A stretch of DNA of 64,000 bases from Scalesia atractyloides. Taxonomy: Eukaryota > Streptophyta > Magnoliopsida > Asterales > Asteraceae. Where the stretch lies: positions 3,823,054 through 3,887,053 of the forward strand of contig CAMTDV010000002.1 of NCBI GenBank assembly GCA_947069175.1. The letters run 5' to 3'. Positions 22,523 through 35,970 of this stretch are shown here, one piece after another (the stretch's first letter is position 1; each line of letters opens with the position of its first letter). The translations under genes were made by a program, and so were the position numbers. The notes beneath the pieces are model-generated. The model was not told where the DNA came from and did no database searches. It worked only from the letters and a program-made list of their open reading frames with translations.

Positions 22523-24310
22523 ATGTCGAAGAGTTTGTGGTGGATCGGTTTTGTTTTTGTTGTGTTATACTTATTATTATTATTATCACCTTGTGGGGTG
22601 TTTGCCATTGATGATTTCAGACAAGCGTGAGTGATTTCTTCATCTTTTTTCTTTTTTTTTCTTTTTTTTGACATTGGGAATGAAATAGTGCATAAAATGG
22701 GGGATAATATTTTTTGATTTAGTTTGACTTTGGATTTTCATTGGGTTGCTTTAAGCTTCAAATTATTATGGATTTAAATGATTATTTTGACAATATGGTT
22801 AAGAGTAGGGTTACATTAGCATGATGGTTGTAGGTTTGACATCCAAAGTCAAAGTGTAGTTCTTGATAATTTTGAACATTTTTTGGGCTTAATTGGTATG
22901 CAATGTCTTCCCTTGTGGAATTGAATGATTTGAAATATAAATGTTACTTCTGCATGTCTACTTGGTTAAAGGTGTTAGGTTTTGTTTTATTTATTTATTT
23001 GAGATGTATATTGAGTAATGAGTAGCTGTATGAGTTGCATAGTTTGTATGTCATTGGTATGTGATGTTAACTCCCTATATAAGATATAGAAATCGGCTTT
23101 TTAGTGCATTAAGCATTTAACCTATGACATTTGGGAAGTTTGGCATACTACTGATTTGATTTTGGATTTAAATATCGAATTGATGATATAATGACAAAGG
23201 CCCTTTAGCTAGTTACAAGATTGTAGAACAAAAATGCTAGGGTTTCTATTTTCTTTTTATAGCTCTAGCCGTCTAGGGGGACAGGGGTTGAAACTCGAAT
23301 ATCATTTTAGGGGTTTGTTTGTTTACCAAAACGATAATTATGTACACGAACGGTGTGAAAAAAGTAATACAAGTTTATTGCCTTGGGGATGAAATTTGAA
23401 ATTTTCTGTAGTGGTATAAGAGTGATGCAAATTTAGGGGTTGTTTGGATGTGTATTGTATACTAATTAATAATTTAACGTCTTGTTAGGTCATTTTACGT
23501 ATTATCCTTGACTTCAAAATGTGTTATTTTAACTTAAAAAATAATAATCAAAATCTGTTGTTACAGATTTCCAATTATAGAACCGGATCCTGGTCATACA
23601 AAACTTCGTCTTTCTAGTGAAGGACTGGAGGCTATTAGGAGAATAACCAATCCTATTGCAGCCGTTGGCGTAAGCTTTATAGTCTATCTAGTTCAAATTT
23701 CATAAAAGTTTTTATTTACTTTTTACATTTTTTATATGCTTGTTTTGATAGGTGATTGGTCCATATCGATCTGGAAAGTCCTATACGCTTAATCAACTTC
23801 TCTCACTTTCTTGTTATGAAGGTTTGGCCGTCTTTACATTTTTACTGATTATATTTATGAATTTCATTTTTATTTTTTACAAAGTTACATGCTCTGAAGT
23901 TTGACACTTTGCAGGTTTTGGTGTTGGCCACATGCGTGACACTAAAACGAAAGGTATTCACCGGAATCTTCATTTGTCGAGATCATTTTATTATACAATA
24001 TAATAAAATGGATTTAATATTTATGGTAATTTAGTAATTATTCCTCCAGCCCTATAACTACAATACTTTCTATATTTACATGTCCTAAAAGTACAAGGTT
24101 TCCTTTCGGTAAAATGATTCTTTTCTAATATTATCTATTTGGCTATTAGCAAGATTACAAAATGTATCTGAAACTGATTATGATCAACCACTGCTCTCAT
24201 TTCCGTCCAATTAAGGTGTATTTTAGGTACTTGATTATCATTCATTCATAGACTTTTATTAAACTATTTGTTAGGTCAAATGTTGCTTTTATATTTCTGT
24301 GACATAGGAT

Positions 24311-24398
<88 letters not shown>

Positions 24399-27300
24399 AA
24401 ATACCTAAAGTATGATCTAAATTCTGCAGTTTTCACTTAAAACTGAATATATTTACAATATATTTGTCTTTCATAGTATACCTTTGAAAAAGTTCAAATT
24501 AAAAATTTGGTCACATTGGTGGTATCAAAAATAAAGAGTTAATTGCATTTACGTCCTTTAAGTTTAAGCCAAATTGCAGGCGGTGTCTTTTAACTAACAA
24601 AGTTACACTGGATAGATATCCTTTATGTTACTGTTCCTTATCAGGCGGTGTCCTTTTTTCTGTTAACTCTTAACACGTGCCATTCACATGAGGGCATAAT
24701 GGTAAATTTCACTTATTTTGTTGTTAATATATATTATTTTTATTTAATTTTGCTTACAGTTTGTTTTATTGTGTATAGGAATATGGGTATGGGGAACTCC
24801 AGTTGAAATGGATATTAATGGAGTGAAAACATCTGTATTTTATCTCGATACCGAGGGATTTGAAAGCGTAGGGAAATCAAGCGTCTATGATGACAGGTGT
24901 TATAAAAGGTTTTGTTAGTGTCCTTTTATTTTTTTTCTTCGTGATCTATAACTATGGACTTTTTTTTTTAGGATATTTGCTCTTGCGACGGTTTTGAGTT
25001 CGGTCCTCATCTACAACTTGCCTGAGGCGGTTAATTTCCTCTCTCTTCTGTTTATTATTAGTTTTTTTTTCAAACTTGAAAAGCATTGTTAGATTTATGT
25101 TTTCGGAATTGAAAAAAAAAACCAAGTTTGTCTTTGTTACATAGTTATGTTTTAGACTAAAACAATTAAGGTCTATCCTATTATTATTTTTAGAGTAAAA
25201 TGCCATTTTCATCCCTGAGTATTGGCCAGTTCTGCGACATTCGTCCAAAGGTTTGTTTTTTCGCATCTGGATCCAAAAGGTTTGTTAGCTTGCCATTTTT
25301 ATCCGGCTCGTTAAATCCATCCATTTTTCTCTATTAAGTCAGCGGTATTTCTGTCTTTTCTGTTAACTTAAAAGACAATTCGCTCTTTTTTCATAAAGTG
25401 AAAAAGACCGAATTGCACTTTTAAGTTAACAAAAAAGACAAAAATACCTCTGACTTAACGGAGAAAAATTGACGGAGTTAACGAGCCGGATGAAAATGGC
25501 AAGATTTCAAACGTTTTGGAACCGGATGCAAAAAAACAAACCTTTAGACGAATGTGGCAAAAGTGGCCAAACCTCAGGAATGAAAATGGCATTTTACTCT
25601 TATTTTTATTTTTAACAACACATTTTTTTTAAATCAGTAACACTAGTTTTTACGTTGATGCATTCCTTAGTTCTTCTTAAATTGTGCTATAATTAGCGTG
25701 TTTTTTTCTTCATGTTTTTAGATACGCGAAGCTGATATATCGCGATTGTCATTTGCCATTGAGCTTGCTGAAGAGTTCTACGGAAGGTTAGTTTTTTCAT
25801 TCAAAGTGGACACTATGCTCTTTGATGATCATGTTATCGTTTAAATATGTATAGCCTGAAACTAACTTTTTTTTATAACTTCTTGTCAATGAACAGAGTC
25901 GAGGTAAAGTTTGACCAACTTGGATATCTTCTTCAAGTGTATATTCTTTCTTTCCCTAAATAAGGGTAAAAAGTTTGCGGTGAGGTGAAGTTTTGCATTT
26001 TGTCTTATTAAGCGTTAATACAATTGTAGGGGCAAGATGTGGCGTTTGAACCGGCAAAACTACTGTGGCTTATACAACGTGACTTTTACGTAAGTTAATT
26101 CTGCTTTTTTGTGTTTGGCATTATAACTTAAAGTTTAACATTACTTTTGGCTTGTTACAGAGGGGAAGTCGGTAAAAGAAATGGTAGATGAAGCTCTACG
26201 ATATGTTCCTAATGCTAACGGTTAGCTTTCTTTGTTTTCATATATATCAAAATAGATTCAATTTTTATCAGCTGTTTATCTAAAATAGAGGACCCTTTAT
26301 CAATCTTATTTATATTTTGTAATTTTTATTCATTAATAATGGCAAAAAATAGGAAGGTGGTATTTGGAGTTGTATTAGAATTTGCTCATTGTGACATAAT
26401 CAGGAATCATATAAATGGTGAATGAGATTATTACTTGATTAAAGCTAGAAATATGTCAGTGAATTGACATTCATCTTGATAATCATTTTTCTTACAAATT
26501 TTTTACTGGCTTGTTTTTCAGGTGACAAAAATATTGATCAGGTACCAACTTTATTAAAATTTTTGTTCGTGAAGCGTGACTTGTATAATTCAATATCTGG
26601 ATTATTTTTGGTGTTTAAATAGGTCAACCAGATTCGAGACTCTCTAGCTATTATGGGTGACAATAGCACAGCGTTCAGCTTACCACAGGTACAGTCTTTA
26701 CAAGCATTTTCAGTAACGAGTCAAACGGGTCATTTTTTGGTGTGGTCAGCTGGTTTGATCCATAACACTCGGTCCAGTTTTTTTTATATATACGATAAAT
26801 AGTTAGTGTGTCAAATATGATTATTCAGATAAATTATTTCAATAATAAACTAATGTTTGGAATATCATGATTTAGAAGGTTTCATGCATAAAAAAATACA
26901 CTTTGGGCAACTTTCATGTCACCGGTTCGACCCACCAGAGAAAAAGATGACCCGAGTTGACCCTTTATAATTATCAATGTTTTCAGGACTGAACCGGACG
27001 TTAAACCAGTCTCCTTACTGGTCCGTTGGTCGAGCCAGTCGGGCCGGTCGAATAGGATGTAGGAACCGGGTGATACCGTAAATATTATAAAAATAAATAT
27101 GTTAAATTGAAAATTTTTAATAAATATCTTGTTCAACCAGTCAGTTTTCCGGTCCGACCGCCGGTTCCTAGTCCAATCGGCTGGTTCGACTCAAAAGCGG
27201 TCCAATAGGGTGAACCGAACCGGCCAGACCCCCGCTTTTCGGTCTGACTGGCCGGTCCGGTCCGGTTTTCATAACACTGATAATTATTGGGTCAAAAATG

Positions 27301-30300
27301 GCACCTCTACCGACTCTACGTACATTAATCCAAAACATATATTATTCTTTTGATGGTTGCCACATTTTTTAAATATTTTTATTCTTCATTTTGAGCAGCC
27401 ACATCTTCAAAGGACAAAGCTTTGTGACTTGAAAGACGAGGAGCTTGATCAGAGTTACGTTAGAAAGCGAGAACAGTTGAAAGAAGTTGTTAAATCTGTT
27501 ATCCGTCCAAAGATTGTACAGGGCAAACCACTTAACGGAAATGAGTTTGTAGCGTTTCTTGAAAAGGTGCACTTTCTATAACCCTACTTGAGGCAAAATG
27601 GATGGGTCAGGTAGTTGGTGAAAACGGGTTCTTTTACGACCCATCAAAATGGTTCGGGTCGGGTTGAAACCACCATCACCTCATTTGTCTTTTCTTTTCA
27701 TTTTTATAAAAAATTTCTATGTTTTCTAGACTATTAGTAAATAAATGATTTCACTTGTTTTGTGTAAAACAATTCTATATATACTTAAAAAGAACGGTCT
27801 ACCAATTCTACCCTCAAACTTTACAATATTGTCAAAGTAACCCTCAAGTTTCTAAAGTTACGAGTTTACCCTAAAACTAATTTCTTACTTTTTTTTATTT
27901 TATGTACATGTAGATATGAATTCGAGTTCGTCTACAATTTAACGTAGTTTTAGTACTTTTTGAGTTGGACTACGTTTTGACGTAAATTTTGTTTGGAAAC
28001 AAATCGGGTCAAATATAGTACGTTTTCATTCGACAATATAATCTTGAGTTAATATACGTTTCGATGTAAATTTAGTTCAGAAACGAGCCGGGTCGATTGT
28101 AGTCTATACTTTATCACGCCGCGTATGACGCCACTGCACGGGTTTATTTTATGTACGTTTTGAGTTGGTATACGTTTCGACGTAAATTTTGTTTGGAAAC
28201 AAGTCCGGTCAAATATAATACATTTTCATTCGACGATATGAATTCGGATTACTCTACGTTTCAACGTAAATTTAATTCGGAAACGAGTCGGATTGATTGT
28301 AGTGTGTAATTTATCACGTCACGTGCGGCGCCGCCATAACGCGCTGCAGGTAAAAAACTAGTTAGTAAATATATGCTAAGGGTAGTTATGTATTTATTGA
28401 ATGCGGTTTACCAGTGTTCATTTAGAACCCTTCTATATACGTCTTCTGTTGAATAACGCAGGAAGAGGTTTTTTTTTTCTTCAGATTTTGGAAGCTTTGA
28501 ACAAGGGTGAGATTCCATCGACAGGGTCTCTTGTTGAGATATTTAACAAAAAAATACTGGAGAGATGTCTGAAAATATACGAGGATAGTATGACAAAAGT
28601 GAATTTACCGATTTCTGAAGAATCGTTACAATCCATCCATGAAGCTTCTAGAACTGAATCTTTGAAATCTTTCGATGAACAACATTTCGGTCGTCACCAT
28701 GCCAAAAAATCGGTTGAAACACTTGATGAAGATATTGCAAAGGTAAGAATTTTAAAATTTTGTGAGTTTGTTCACACGATCTTTATTAAGATACTTGTAA
28801 TATTTTGAAAGTGTTCATTTATATTTAATTTTTTTATGGCAGATGTTTAAGAATTTTGTTATGGCAAACCAATATCAGTCGTCGAAATTGTGTGAGGAAC
28901 TTTATACATCGTTGTGAGGACAAAATGGACCAGCTTCAAGTACTCAGACTACCGTCAATGGCCAAATTCAATGCCGCTTTTCTACAATGCAACCAAAGTT
29001 TTGAAAAAATGTGCGTCGGGCCTTCTAAAATCACATATGAGCAACGAATGGTGAAGGTTAGCATATTCTTTCTTTCTTTTTTTTGTTATTATCACTAATA
29101 TACGGTGTACTCTAAATGTTGTTTGTAAAGACATGTATGTTAAGGTAGATGTGGTTAGATGAGGGGGCCGGGTGGGTTGAGATATGTAAAGTGTGAAAAG
29201 GGTTGCGTTGAAATGGGGCACTATTTATTAGAGATCAAAATGGGTCGGGTCTGATTGACCCACAAACTCTTTTTTGTCTTCTTTTTATTTATTTATGAAC
29301 AATTTGCCAGTTTCATCCCTGAGTTTGGCCAGTTTTGCGACTTTCGTCCAAGGTCTGTTTTTTCTACGCATCTGATCTTGCTATTTTCATCCGGGTCATT
29401 AACTCCATCCATTTTTCTCCATTAAGTCAGGGGTATTTCCGTCTTTTTTGTTAACTTAAAGGGCAATTTCGGTCTTTTTCACTTTACGTACAAGCATTTA
29501 AAATACCCTACCTAAATAAAAAACAAAAATAATATAAGTAAAAAAACGAAAATCCCCCTGACTTAACGGAGAAAAATGGGTGTAGTTAACGAGCCTATTG
29601 AAAATGGCAAGATTTCAAACCTTTTGGATCCAGATGCGGAGAAAAAACAAACTTTTGGACGAAAGTCACAAAACTAACCAAACCTCAGGGACAATGGCAT
29701 TTTACTCTTTATTTATAAATAGTTGTTTTGTTAATCATGAATACAAACATAATTTAACAATAATAATCTGATTCTTTGAAAGAAAACGATCTATGAGGTT
29801 ATATGCTTTAAAAATAGACTTCGGGTGATTGTCAACCTGGTTGACTCATTATTCTTGTTAGCTAAAATTATTATGTGATCTATTTGAGATAAGAACACAA
29901 CCCAAATCGGCCCATTCATAAGTAAACGTTTTAAAATCCATCAACACTCCTTTAAAAAAATAACGGCCCGAATTTTATTAAACTTTTGGCCTTCTAAAAT
30001 GTGAAAGGGCAACCACAGACTAATAACTGTTTTTTTTGGGATTTGTGCAGATGATGGGAAAGTCAAAGTCTTTGTTTATAAAGGAATATAATCACAGATT
30101 ATTTAACTGGTTGGTGGCCTTTTCCCTTGTAATGGTGATTGTGGGCCGCTTTGTCATAAAGTTTAGTTTGCTTGAAATCGGAGCGTGGATACTTTTTATA
30201 TTTTTGGAGACATACACACGGATGTTTTGGTCACCTGAGTCTCTGTATTACAACCCCGTTTGGCATGGCATTGTTGCAACTTGGGAAACACTTGTTTACA

Positions 30301-30990
30301 GCCCGATTCTTGATTTAGACAGGTAAAATTAAGATATGACGTTTACGTTTAAAATTGCATTTTCTTTTCATTTTAAATTGTTTACTAATTCTTGCATTTT
30401 CAAGTAATTTATAATTATAATAATGACCATCTTTGAATATGATTAGTAATGGCTACTTCGTAAGTCTAGTTGAAACCGCAGCATTTGAATTGATATTCAT
30501 TAAAAAATGTTTATTATTTTTAAATATTTAGAAACCTTCTATTGATCTTGCTTTGATCATCCAAGATTCTTTTAGAGTAAATGCATTACAAAATGCAAAC
30601 TATAGAGACCATCTGTGTACTTTTAAAAAGTTGGGGACTAAATCCAAAATGTTGGTAAACACAGGGACCTCCGTGTACTTTACTCTTTATTTTATTTGTC
30701 TTGTCACTAACTTTTGTTCCTTGTGTTCTAGATACGGTAGAATTTTGACTTTTGTAGAACATATTGTTTTTCGGCTCAAAAGTTTATTATATCATCTCCT
30801 TTAAGTTTAAATAAAATTACATCTTTTTTGATACTCGGGTATGTGTTGGTACAGGTGGGCTATACAAATCGGCTTCATTGCGTCAATATTGTTAATTTAC
30901 TGGCGGTGTTTCAGAAGAAGGAAATACGGGTCCCACTCTTTGTTACCGTTGTACGCAAACAATTCAAAAGTTCGGGATAGATCAGAATAG
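22523..30990 (+). CDS. Guanylate-binding-protein-like (GB1/RHD3-type) GTPase, ER/secretory membrane protein
   Basis: Large dynamin-related GTPase of the GBP family, like the Arabidopsis guanylate-binding protein At2g38840. Exons: 22523-22626, 23567-23669, 23752-23821, 23915-23953, 24779-24896, 24972-25029, 25722-25786, 25897-25903, 26030-26089, 26163-26220, 26522-26541, 26623-26688, 27399-27566, 28485-28742, 28843-29056, 30051-30322, 30855-30990. The N-terminus is a signal peptide (FVFVVLYLLLLL to VFA). P-loop GPYRSGKS; G3 DTEGF; GBP-type RD in LLWLIQRDF. Helical region follows (HFGRHHAKKSV), then hydrophobic C-terminal segments (WLVAFSLVMVIVGRF, AWILFIFLETYT, IGFIASILLIYW) and a basic tail. 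One extra T near 28912 shifts the frame in exon 15; without it the product is 604 residues. The broken frame truncates the protein before its membrane segments unless it is an assembly error. Exon 8 is a 7-nt microexon. Confidence 0.9.
24312..24396. repeat. (ATT)n microsatellite, about 28 units, in GBP-like intron 4
   Basis: Uninterrupted TTA/ATT trinucleotide run of about 85 bp. Confidence 0.95.
25193..25599. mobile_element. Mutator-type MITE, family C, copy 1 (GBP-like intron 6)
   Basis: A 407-bp element with long inverted ends: GAGTAAAATGCCATTTTCAT at the left and its near reverse complement ending GGCATTTTACTC at the right. Identical 9-bp TTATTTTTA flanks it at 25184-25192 and 25600-25608. 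No coding capacity. Copies at 29297 and 43570. Confidence 0.88.
26972..27284. mobile_element. CCGGT-rich small element (GBP-like intron 12)
   Basis: Ends resemble each other in inverted orientation (ATCAATGTTTTCAGG at left, TTTTCATAACACTGAT at right) and the interior is rich in GGTCCG / CCGGTC words. A related element lies in the Aux/IAA intron at about 53594-54004. Target duplication not clear. hAT-like by composition. Confidence 0.55.
29297..29707. mobile_element. Mutator-type MITE, family C, copy 2 (GBP-like intron 15)
   Basis: A 411-bp element starting GAACAATTTGCCAGTTTCAT and ending CAATGGCATTTTACTC, bounded by a perfect 9-bp TTTATTTAT duplication (29288-29296 and 29708-29716). Its interior matches copy 1 at 25193 (CATTAAGTCAG, GACTTAACGGAGAAAAA). 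Confidence 0.88.
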
Positions 30991-31365
30991 GGCATGGTAG
31001 CGTTTCGACTTTGAAAAACGTGGGAAGAAAGCTGTGAATTTTGTGATCTGGATTGGTGATATATGAATATGAGTTGGATATACATTTTATATGGATTCAT
31101 AGAACATGTAGGAATTTTGAGTTTCAGGATGGATATATGTAAGTTTAGATATTCAAAATGTTTGTATGATTGTAGAGGCACCCATATTTGTTGAAGTTGT
31201 GCCTGCTCAATCTATATATCAAATGTATCCGACTTGACATCTTCTGCAACTGTAGTACACTAATGTTCTTTTTGGTTTACCAGACTTTTAAATTATACCA
31301 TGTCATGTAATATTGACCCAAATAATGATCAATCAAGGTCACTTTCTAAAATAAATTATCAACTC

Positions 31366-31885
31366 TAGGCTGTCTTCATGGAAAGCCCGTTCTCAGTCCT
31401 TCGCGGGAAGAGGGACTCTGGTGAAAGCGGTTTCGGGTGCCCTTCCAAACTACCACTTACCGTTGTTCAAAGCGCCAGTTGGAGTCGTAAAGATTTTAGA
31501 AGGCATTCGAAGAAGGTTTCTTTGGGGTGGTTCGTCTAACTCGAAGAAAATTCGGTGTGTGGCCTGCGAAAACATTTTGAAATCCAAGAAGGTCTAGGAG
31601 TTGGTTGTATTAAAGAGGTCAATTTGGGTCTATTGGCAAAGTGGTGGGGGAGGTTTAGAACTTCTTATGATCATCTTTGGTCTAGATTTGCTTCCAAAGA
31701 AAAAGGATGCCATCTACGCGGTTTTTCTTATGACAGCGCAGCGTTTATGGTTGGGTCGGAATGATAGTCTTTGAAAATAGGACCACCTCACGGTTCATAT
31801 TGGTCAAGGACATCAAAGAGACGACGTTTTGGTGGACGCTGATCAAAGATGATGCGGATCTCGGTGGATTACTGGAATAAATAAA
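31366..31885 (+). pseudogene. LINE (non-LTR) reverse-transcriptase C-terminal remnant
   Basis: Encodes, across more than one frame, landmarks of the region after the reverse-transcriptase palm of plant LINEs: LSSWKARSLSFAGRGTLVKAV, LPNYHLPLFKAP, RRFLWGG and LGLLAKWWGRF, then a tail near 31830 (TFWWTLIKDDADLGGLLE). Stops and frameshifts interrupt it. 5'-truncated, as usual for LINE copies; no clear poly-A or target duplication seen. Confidence 0.72.
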
Positions 31886-32044
31886 CTTTTTAAAATGCTT
31901 AGCATTGAATCAAACAAACTTTTATAAAACCACTGATTTTCAATTTCCAAAACAGAAATGTCCAACAAAATTGTATAAAGATGAGTCAAGATCAGACCAC
32001 ATCTGACTGAAAACATAACACAAAATACATTTGAAATTATGTTA

Positions 32045-33668
32045 TTAAATCAATGCAGCTTTTAAAGATTTGGTGAATTCAGCTAGCTCTTTAAGGCCTT
32101 CCTCAGGGGACTTTGCTTCACCTAATATTTTCACCACAGCACTGCCCACAATAACACCATCCGCTCCCCATCCAGCCACCTGCATACGCAATAACCAAAC
32201 GCTCAAACCAAAAATATACTACCACGTCGTTCCTGACGTGGCACGACATCCTTTTTACGTGTTGTAGGATTAGAAGTAATGAACTTCAAAACAGTTGCTA
32301 TTTATGATAATTTTGACACTACATTGTTATGATTGTTCCAACTTCCAAGCCACCTACTTTTAGGGTGTTAATCGAGTTGGGTTGAACCCAACACGACCCG
32401 TATGTTTATTAGTGTCAAAGCATCAACCCTGACCCCGGACAGGGGCCCGGCCCCACCGTTTTCTCATTCTTAGTGTTAATTTTACCGAAAATTTCGGAAC
32501 TTTTTTTAGTGTAAATTTTTGGATTTTTATGAGTCCGTAAATCGGGTAACCTATATATGACGATTTTAACCCATTTATCCCCTTTTTAACCCATTTATCT
32601 GAAGTAGTCAAACGGACTATAAATGAGTCATTATCAAGTTGTAAACATGTTAAACGGTTGGTGGGTTACAATGAACAGATTAACCGGGTTGTAAACAGGT
32701 TGATAGCTCTACTTGTTTAATTAAACGGGGTTAGACATGTCAACATGAACACGACTATTTTAATTAAATAGTCAACCCGAACAAAAAACGCATACTAATA
32801 ACGGAGACTTGCCTGTTTCACATGCTCGGGCTTTGAAATGCCAAAACCAACAGCCACCGGTTTACTCGATTCCTGTGCAAGGGCAAGCAAACATTATATC
32901 AAAAAGATTATAAATACGAAAAATTCAATTTCCATCTTATTTAAATACGAAAAAAACAGTTGATAGATTCAGCAGAACAAACCGCTTTGATTTCCTGCAG
33001 GAGAGATTGAACTTTCCCGCTTACTGAAGCACGCGCTCCAGTCACTCCAATAGAACTCACCTGTAGCATTTTTTTAAGTTTTGTCACTCTTAAATGGATA
33101 TTTAAGACATGTGAATTAAATTATTAAAATTAGACAATCGGTTGAATAAAGTTATGGGAACTTACAAGGTACAAAAATCCCTCTGTAGCTTCAACAATCG
33201 CTTTCATTCGTTCTCTTGGAGTAGTGGGCGTTGTTAATAGCACCTTAACGAAATAATAACAAGATTTAGTAATGTTGTGTATAAAAATAGCATATGATAT
33301 TATGTATCTTGAGGTGTTAACATACCAACTCAATGTTATGCTTGGAAGCTTCCTGTCTTAAGAGCTCGGTTTCCTCCAGAGGGACATCTGGCACCACAAG
33401 TCCTAATAACGCATACGCACGCATTCTTAAATATGATTTACTATAGAGTAACAAAATAAATAATTAAGCATAATGTAGCTTATAAGTTACCATGTACTCC
33501 AACTTCTTTCACAGTAATCATGAACTTCTCCACTCCACGCTTAAGAATTGGGTTGTAGTAAGTGAACAAAGCAACTGGACACGATAATTGCGGTATCACC
33601 TAAATGGAGTTAACAAAAGAGAGATACTATTAGACTTTTATAGTGAAAAATCACACCCTAATTATAAA

Positions 33669-33704
<36 letters not shown>

Positions 33705-35917
33705 AGGGTGAGTTCTAGAGTGAACACTAGTGTATTTGCGAGCTGGTGAACAAATCATGGCCATTGATTTACACATGTGTATAGCTAGGATTTCATCATC
33801 AAATCGTAAAATACACTAGTGTATTTCACCATCAAATCCTGGCCATTGATTTACACACGTGTATGGCCAAGATTAGTTCGCTCAGTTCGCAAATACACTA
33901 GTGTTCACTCTTGAACCGAATCCTATATATATATATTAACGTAAAAACTATATGAAGAATGAACAAAACGAACAGAATTAATGCTTCATTATTTTCATAC
34001 ATCAAGAATATAGGTAAAACCTTATGATGGATTAAACAGGTTTGTTTGACCCACAAACACTTATACTATCCATTTCTTTAATTTTGTACTAATTAATTTA
34101 TCAAATGCCACCAAAAAATATACTAGCAGAACAATTATAATAAAATCTTAAGTAAAGTAATTTAGGAAGGTGTAAACACTTGAATATACTTTGAAAAAGT
34201 TTTAAAGCATTCAAATCTTTGACCCATTTTTTCATAGCTAAAATCGTCTAGTTTTACTCATTTAACATGTATTAAATAGGGTACCTCTTTCAACATATTA
34301 AGAATTGCGTCGAGATTGGCCCCCTTTGCCAATGCTCGTGTGGCTGCAGCCTGTATGAAGAAATATAAAATAAATTTAAACACGAAATGTAGATCTAGAA
34401 AACTGTTTAGTAATTAAACAACATGCAACAAAATGATCTATTATATAACCTGGATGACTGGTCCATCAGCCAATGGATCAGAATATGGAACACCCAATTC
34501 AATTATATCGGATCCACAATTGTCGAGCACCTTCAATGCTTCTGCGGTTGTCGATAAGTCAGGGTCTCCAGCTGTGATATATGGTATGAATGCTACCTAT
34601 GGAACAAATAAGAGCTTGTAAGTTGTAAGAACAGCAGTGGTGGCAATTTCGACCCGTTTACTTATAAATGGGTCAACTTGGGCTATGTTTCATCTCTAAA
34701 GGTCAAACTGGCAAAATAAAATAAAAAAAAAGGGTTTGGGTTTGTCATTTGTGCCTAAAGTTATTTAGCATTTGGAAAATAAAAATGCTAATAATTTATT
34801 GACTACTTAAAGTAATAGGTCAAAGCATAAAAGTAAATGATGAATGTAAAAATACCTATTTAGAGGAGCACAAAAATCCCAGTTCCGAACCCCACCCGGA
34901 ACCGGTTCCAACCCTACCCGACCTGTGGGTATATACCAGTTCCAGACCTGGGTTTAAGAAAAGAACCGAACCAGAACTGGTTCCACCTCTATCGGCCAAA
35001 CTGGTCAAAAACCCGAAGGTACCCGGAACCGGTTGTTGACTTTGTTGACCGGACCCGGTTCCGGTTCTAAAAAAACCGTTTTGTGCACCTCTACTAGCAA
35101 ACCAGAATTAATGAATTATTAGATTCTTGTTCATTAAACTACATCTAAAACCCTATCATTGTATGAAACTCAAGACAAATTAATCAATCTTAAAAACAAA
35201 AACAAAAATCCCCCAAATTCAAAATCTGAAACCCTAATCCATAACCCACATCACACAATCACTAATCAATAACCACAAATCCAGTCAACATCAAACCAAT
35301 AACACAAAAAGCATAAACACCAAATCAACAACTTAAGATCATAATAATTTATAAAACAAATTATAAACCTTAATTTTTATTTTGTTTTTTCAAAACATAA
35401 TTCACATAACAAAAACAGAAAAAATACAACCTTTTTTGCAAAATCAAACGCTATCAATGTATACAGCAAAAAACACATTAATCAATCTTAAAAAAAAAAA
35501 AAAAAACAAATTCTAAATACAAAACCCTAATTATACATATATATAAACCTTAATTTTTTTTTCAAAACACATTTCACATAACAAAAGCATAAAAACACCA
35601 ACCCAACAACTAAAATCGTTACAACTAATAAACAAAACAAAACAAGAACATTTAACACGAATCAAACAACAGAAACATGTAGCCTAAAATTTACTTACTT
35701 TTCCATCTTGTTTGAGGTTGGAGAAGGTGTCAGAGAGTCCGGGAGTGGATGAGGCGACAGCAAGAGTTGCCATTGGAGGCTTGAATGTTGAAGATTTGAG
35801 AGAGAATGGAATAAACGTTGGAGAGCGAAGACGAAAGAGTGAGTGTTGTGGGTTGATGGTGTTGTTTTGCAGGTGAAGAAAGGAGGCCGCTGATTTGGAT
35901 GCAATGGACATATTCAT
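32045..35917 (-). CDS. TSA1: Tryptophan synthase alpha subunit, plastid precursor
   Basis: Cleaves indole-3-glycerol phosphate to indole plus glyceraldehyde 3-phosphate in the plastid, passing indole to the beta subunit. Nine exons (minus): 35917-35699, 34596-34450, 34350-34285, 33599-33491, 33402-33326, 33243-33166, 33060-32983, 32872-32813, 32179-32045; total 322 residues with no frame break. Exon 1 is a Ser/Lys/Arg-rich chloroplast transit peptide followed by SDTFSNLKQDGK. Exon 2 carries VAFIPYITAGDPD and the catalytic Glu and Asp in IELGVPYSDPLADGP. The phosphate-binding GVTGARAS and later VAVGFGISKPEH and GADGVIVGSAVVK are all present. Intron 8 has a GC donor (CAG|GCAAGT). Start is the first ATG after a TA microsatellite. 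A plant may use this enzyme for Trp or indole-derived defence compounds; the sequence does not tell which. Confidence 0.95.
32359..32790. repeat. Interspersed repeat in TSA1 intron 8
   Basis: AT-rich tract containing GTTGGGTTGAACCCAACACG and many AACCGGGT/GGGTTA words, like small non-autonomous transposons elsewhere in the window. Boundaries and class not resolved. Confidence 0.35.
33704..33925. mobile_element. MITE in TSA1 intron 3
   Basis: About 220 bp with inverted ends: TAGGGTGAGTTCTAGAGTGA at left; the right end in reverse complement reads TAGGATTCGGTTCAAGAGTG. Both sides then share GAACACTAGTGTATTTGCGA. An internal word GGCCATTGATTTACACA occurs twice in direct orientation. It is inserted in a TA/TG microsatellite (33669-33703 and 33926-33936). 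Confidence 0.8.
34860..35093. mobile_element. Small non-autonomous hAT element in TSA1 intron 1
   Basis: Ends TAGAGGAGCACAAAA and TTTTGTGCACCTCTA are inverted repeats of each other, and the interior is filled with GGAACCGGTTCC-type motifs. Termini resemble those of the hAT fragment ending at 819. The flanking 8-mers do not match, so the duplication has decayed. Confidence 0.7.
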
Positions 35918-35968
35918 CTTGATTTCATGATTCTGGTGAAATTTGAGGCTGCGTTGAAAATGAAAAGG

Positions 35969-35970
<2 letters not shown>

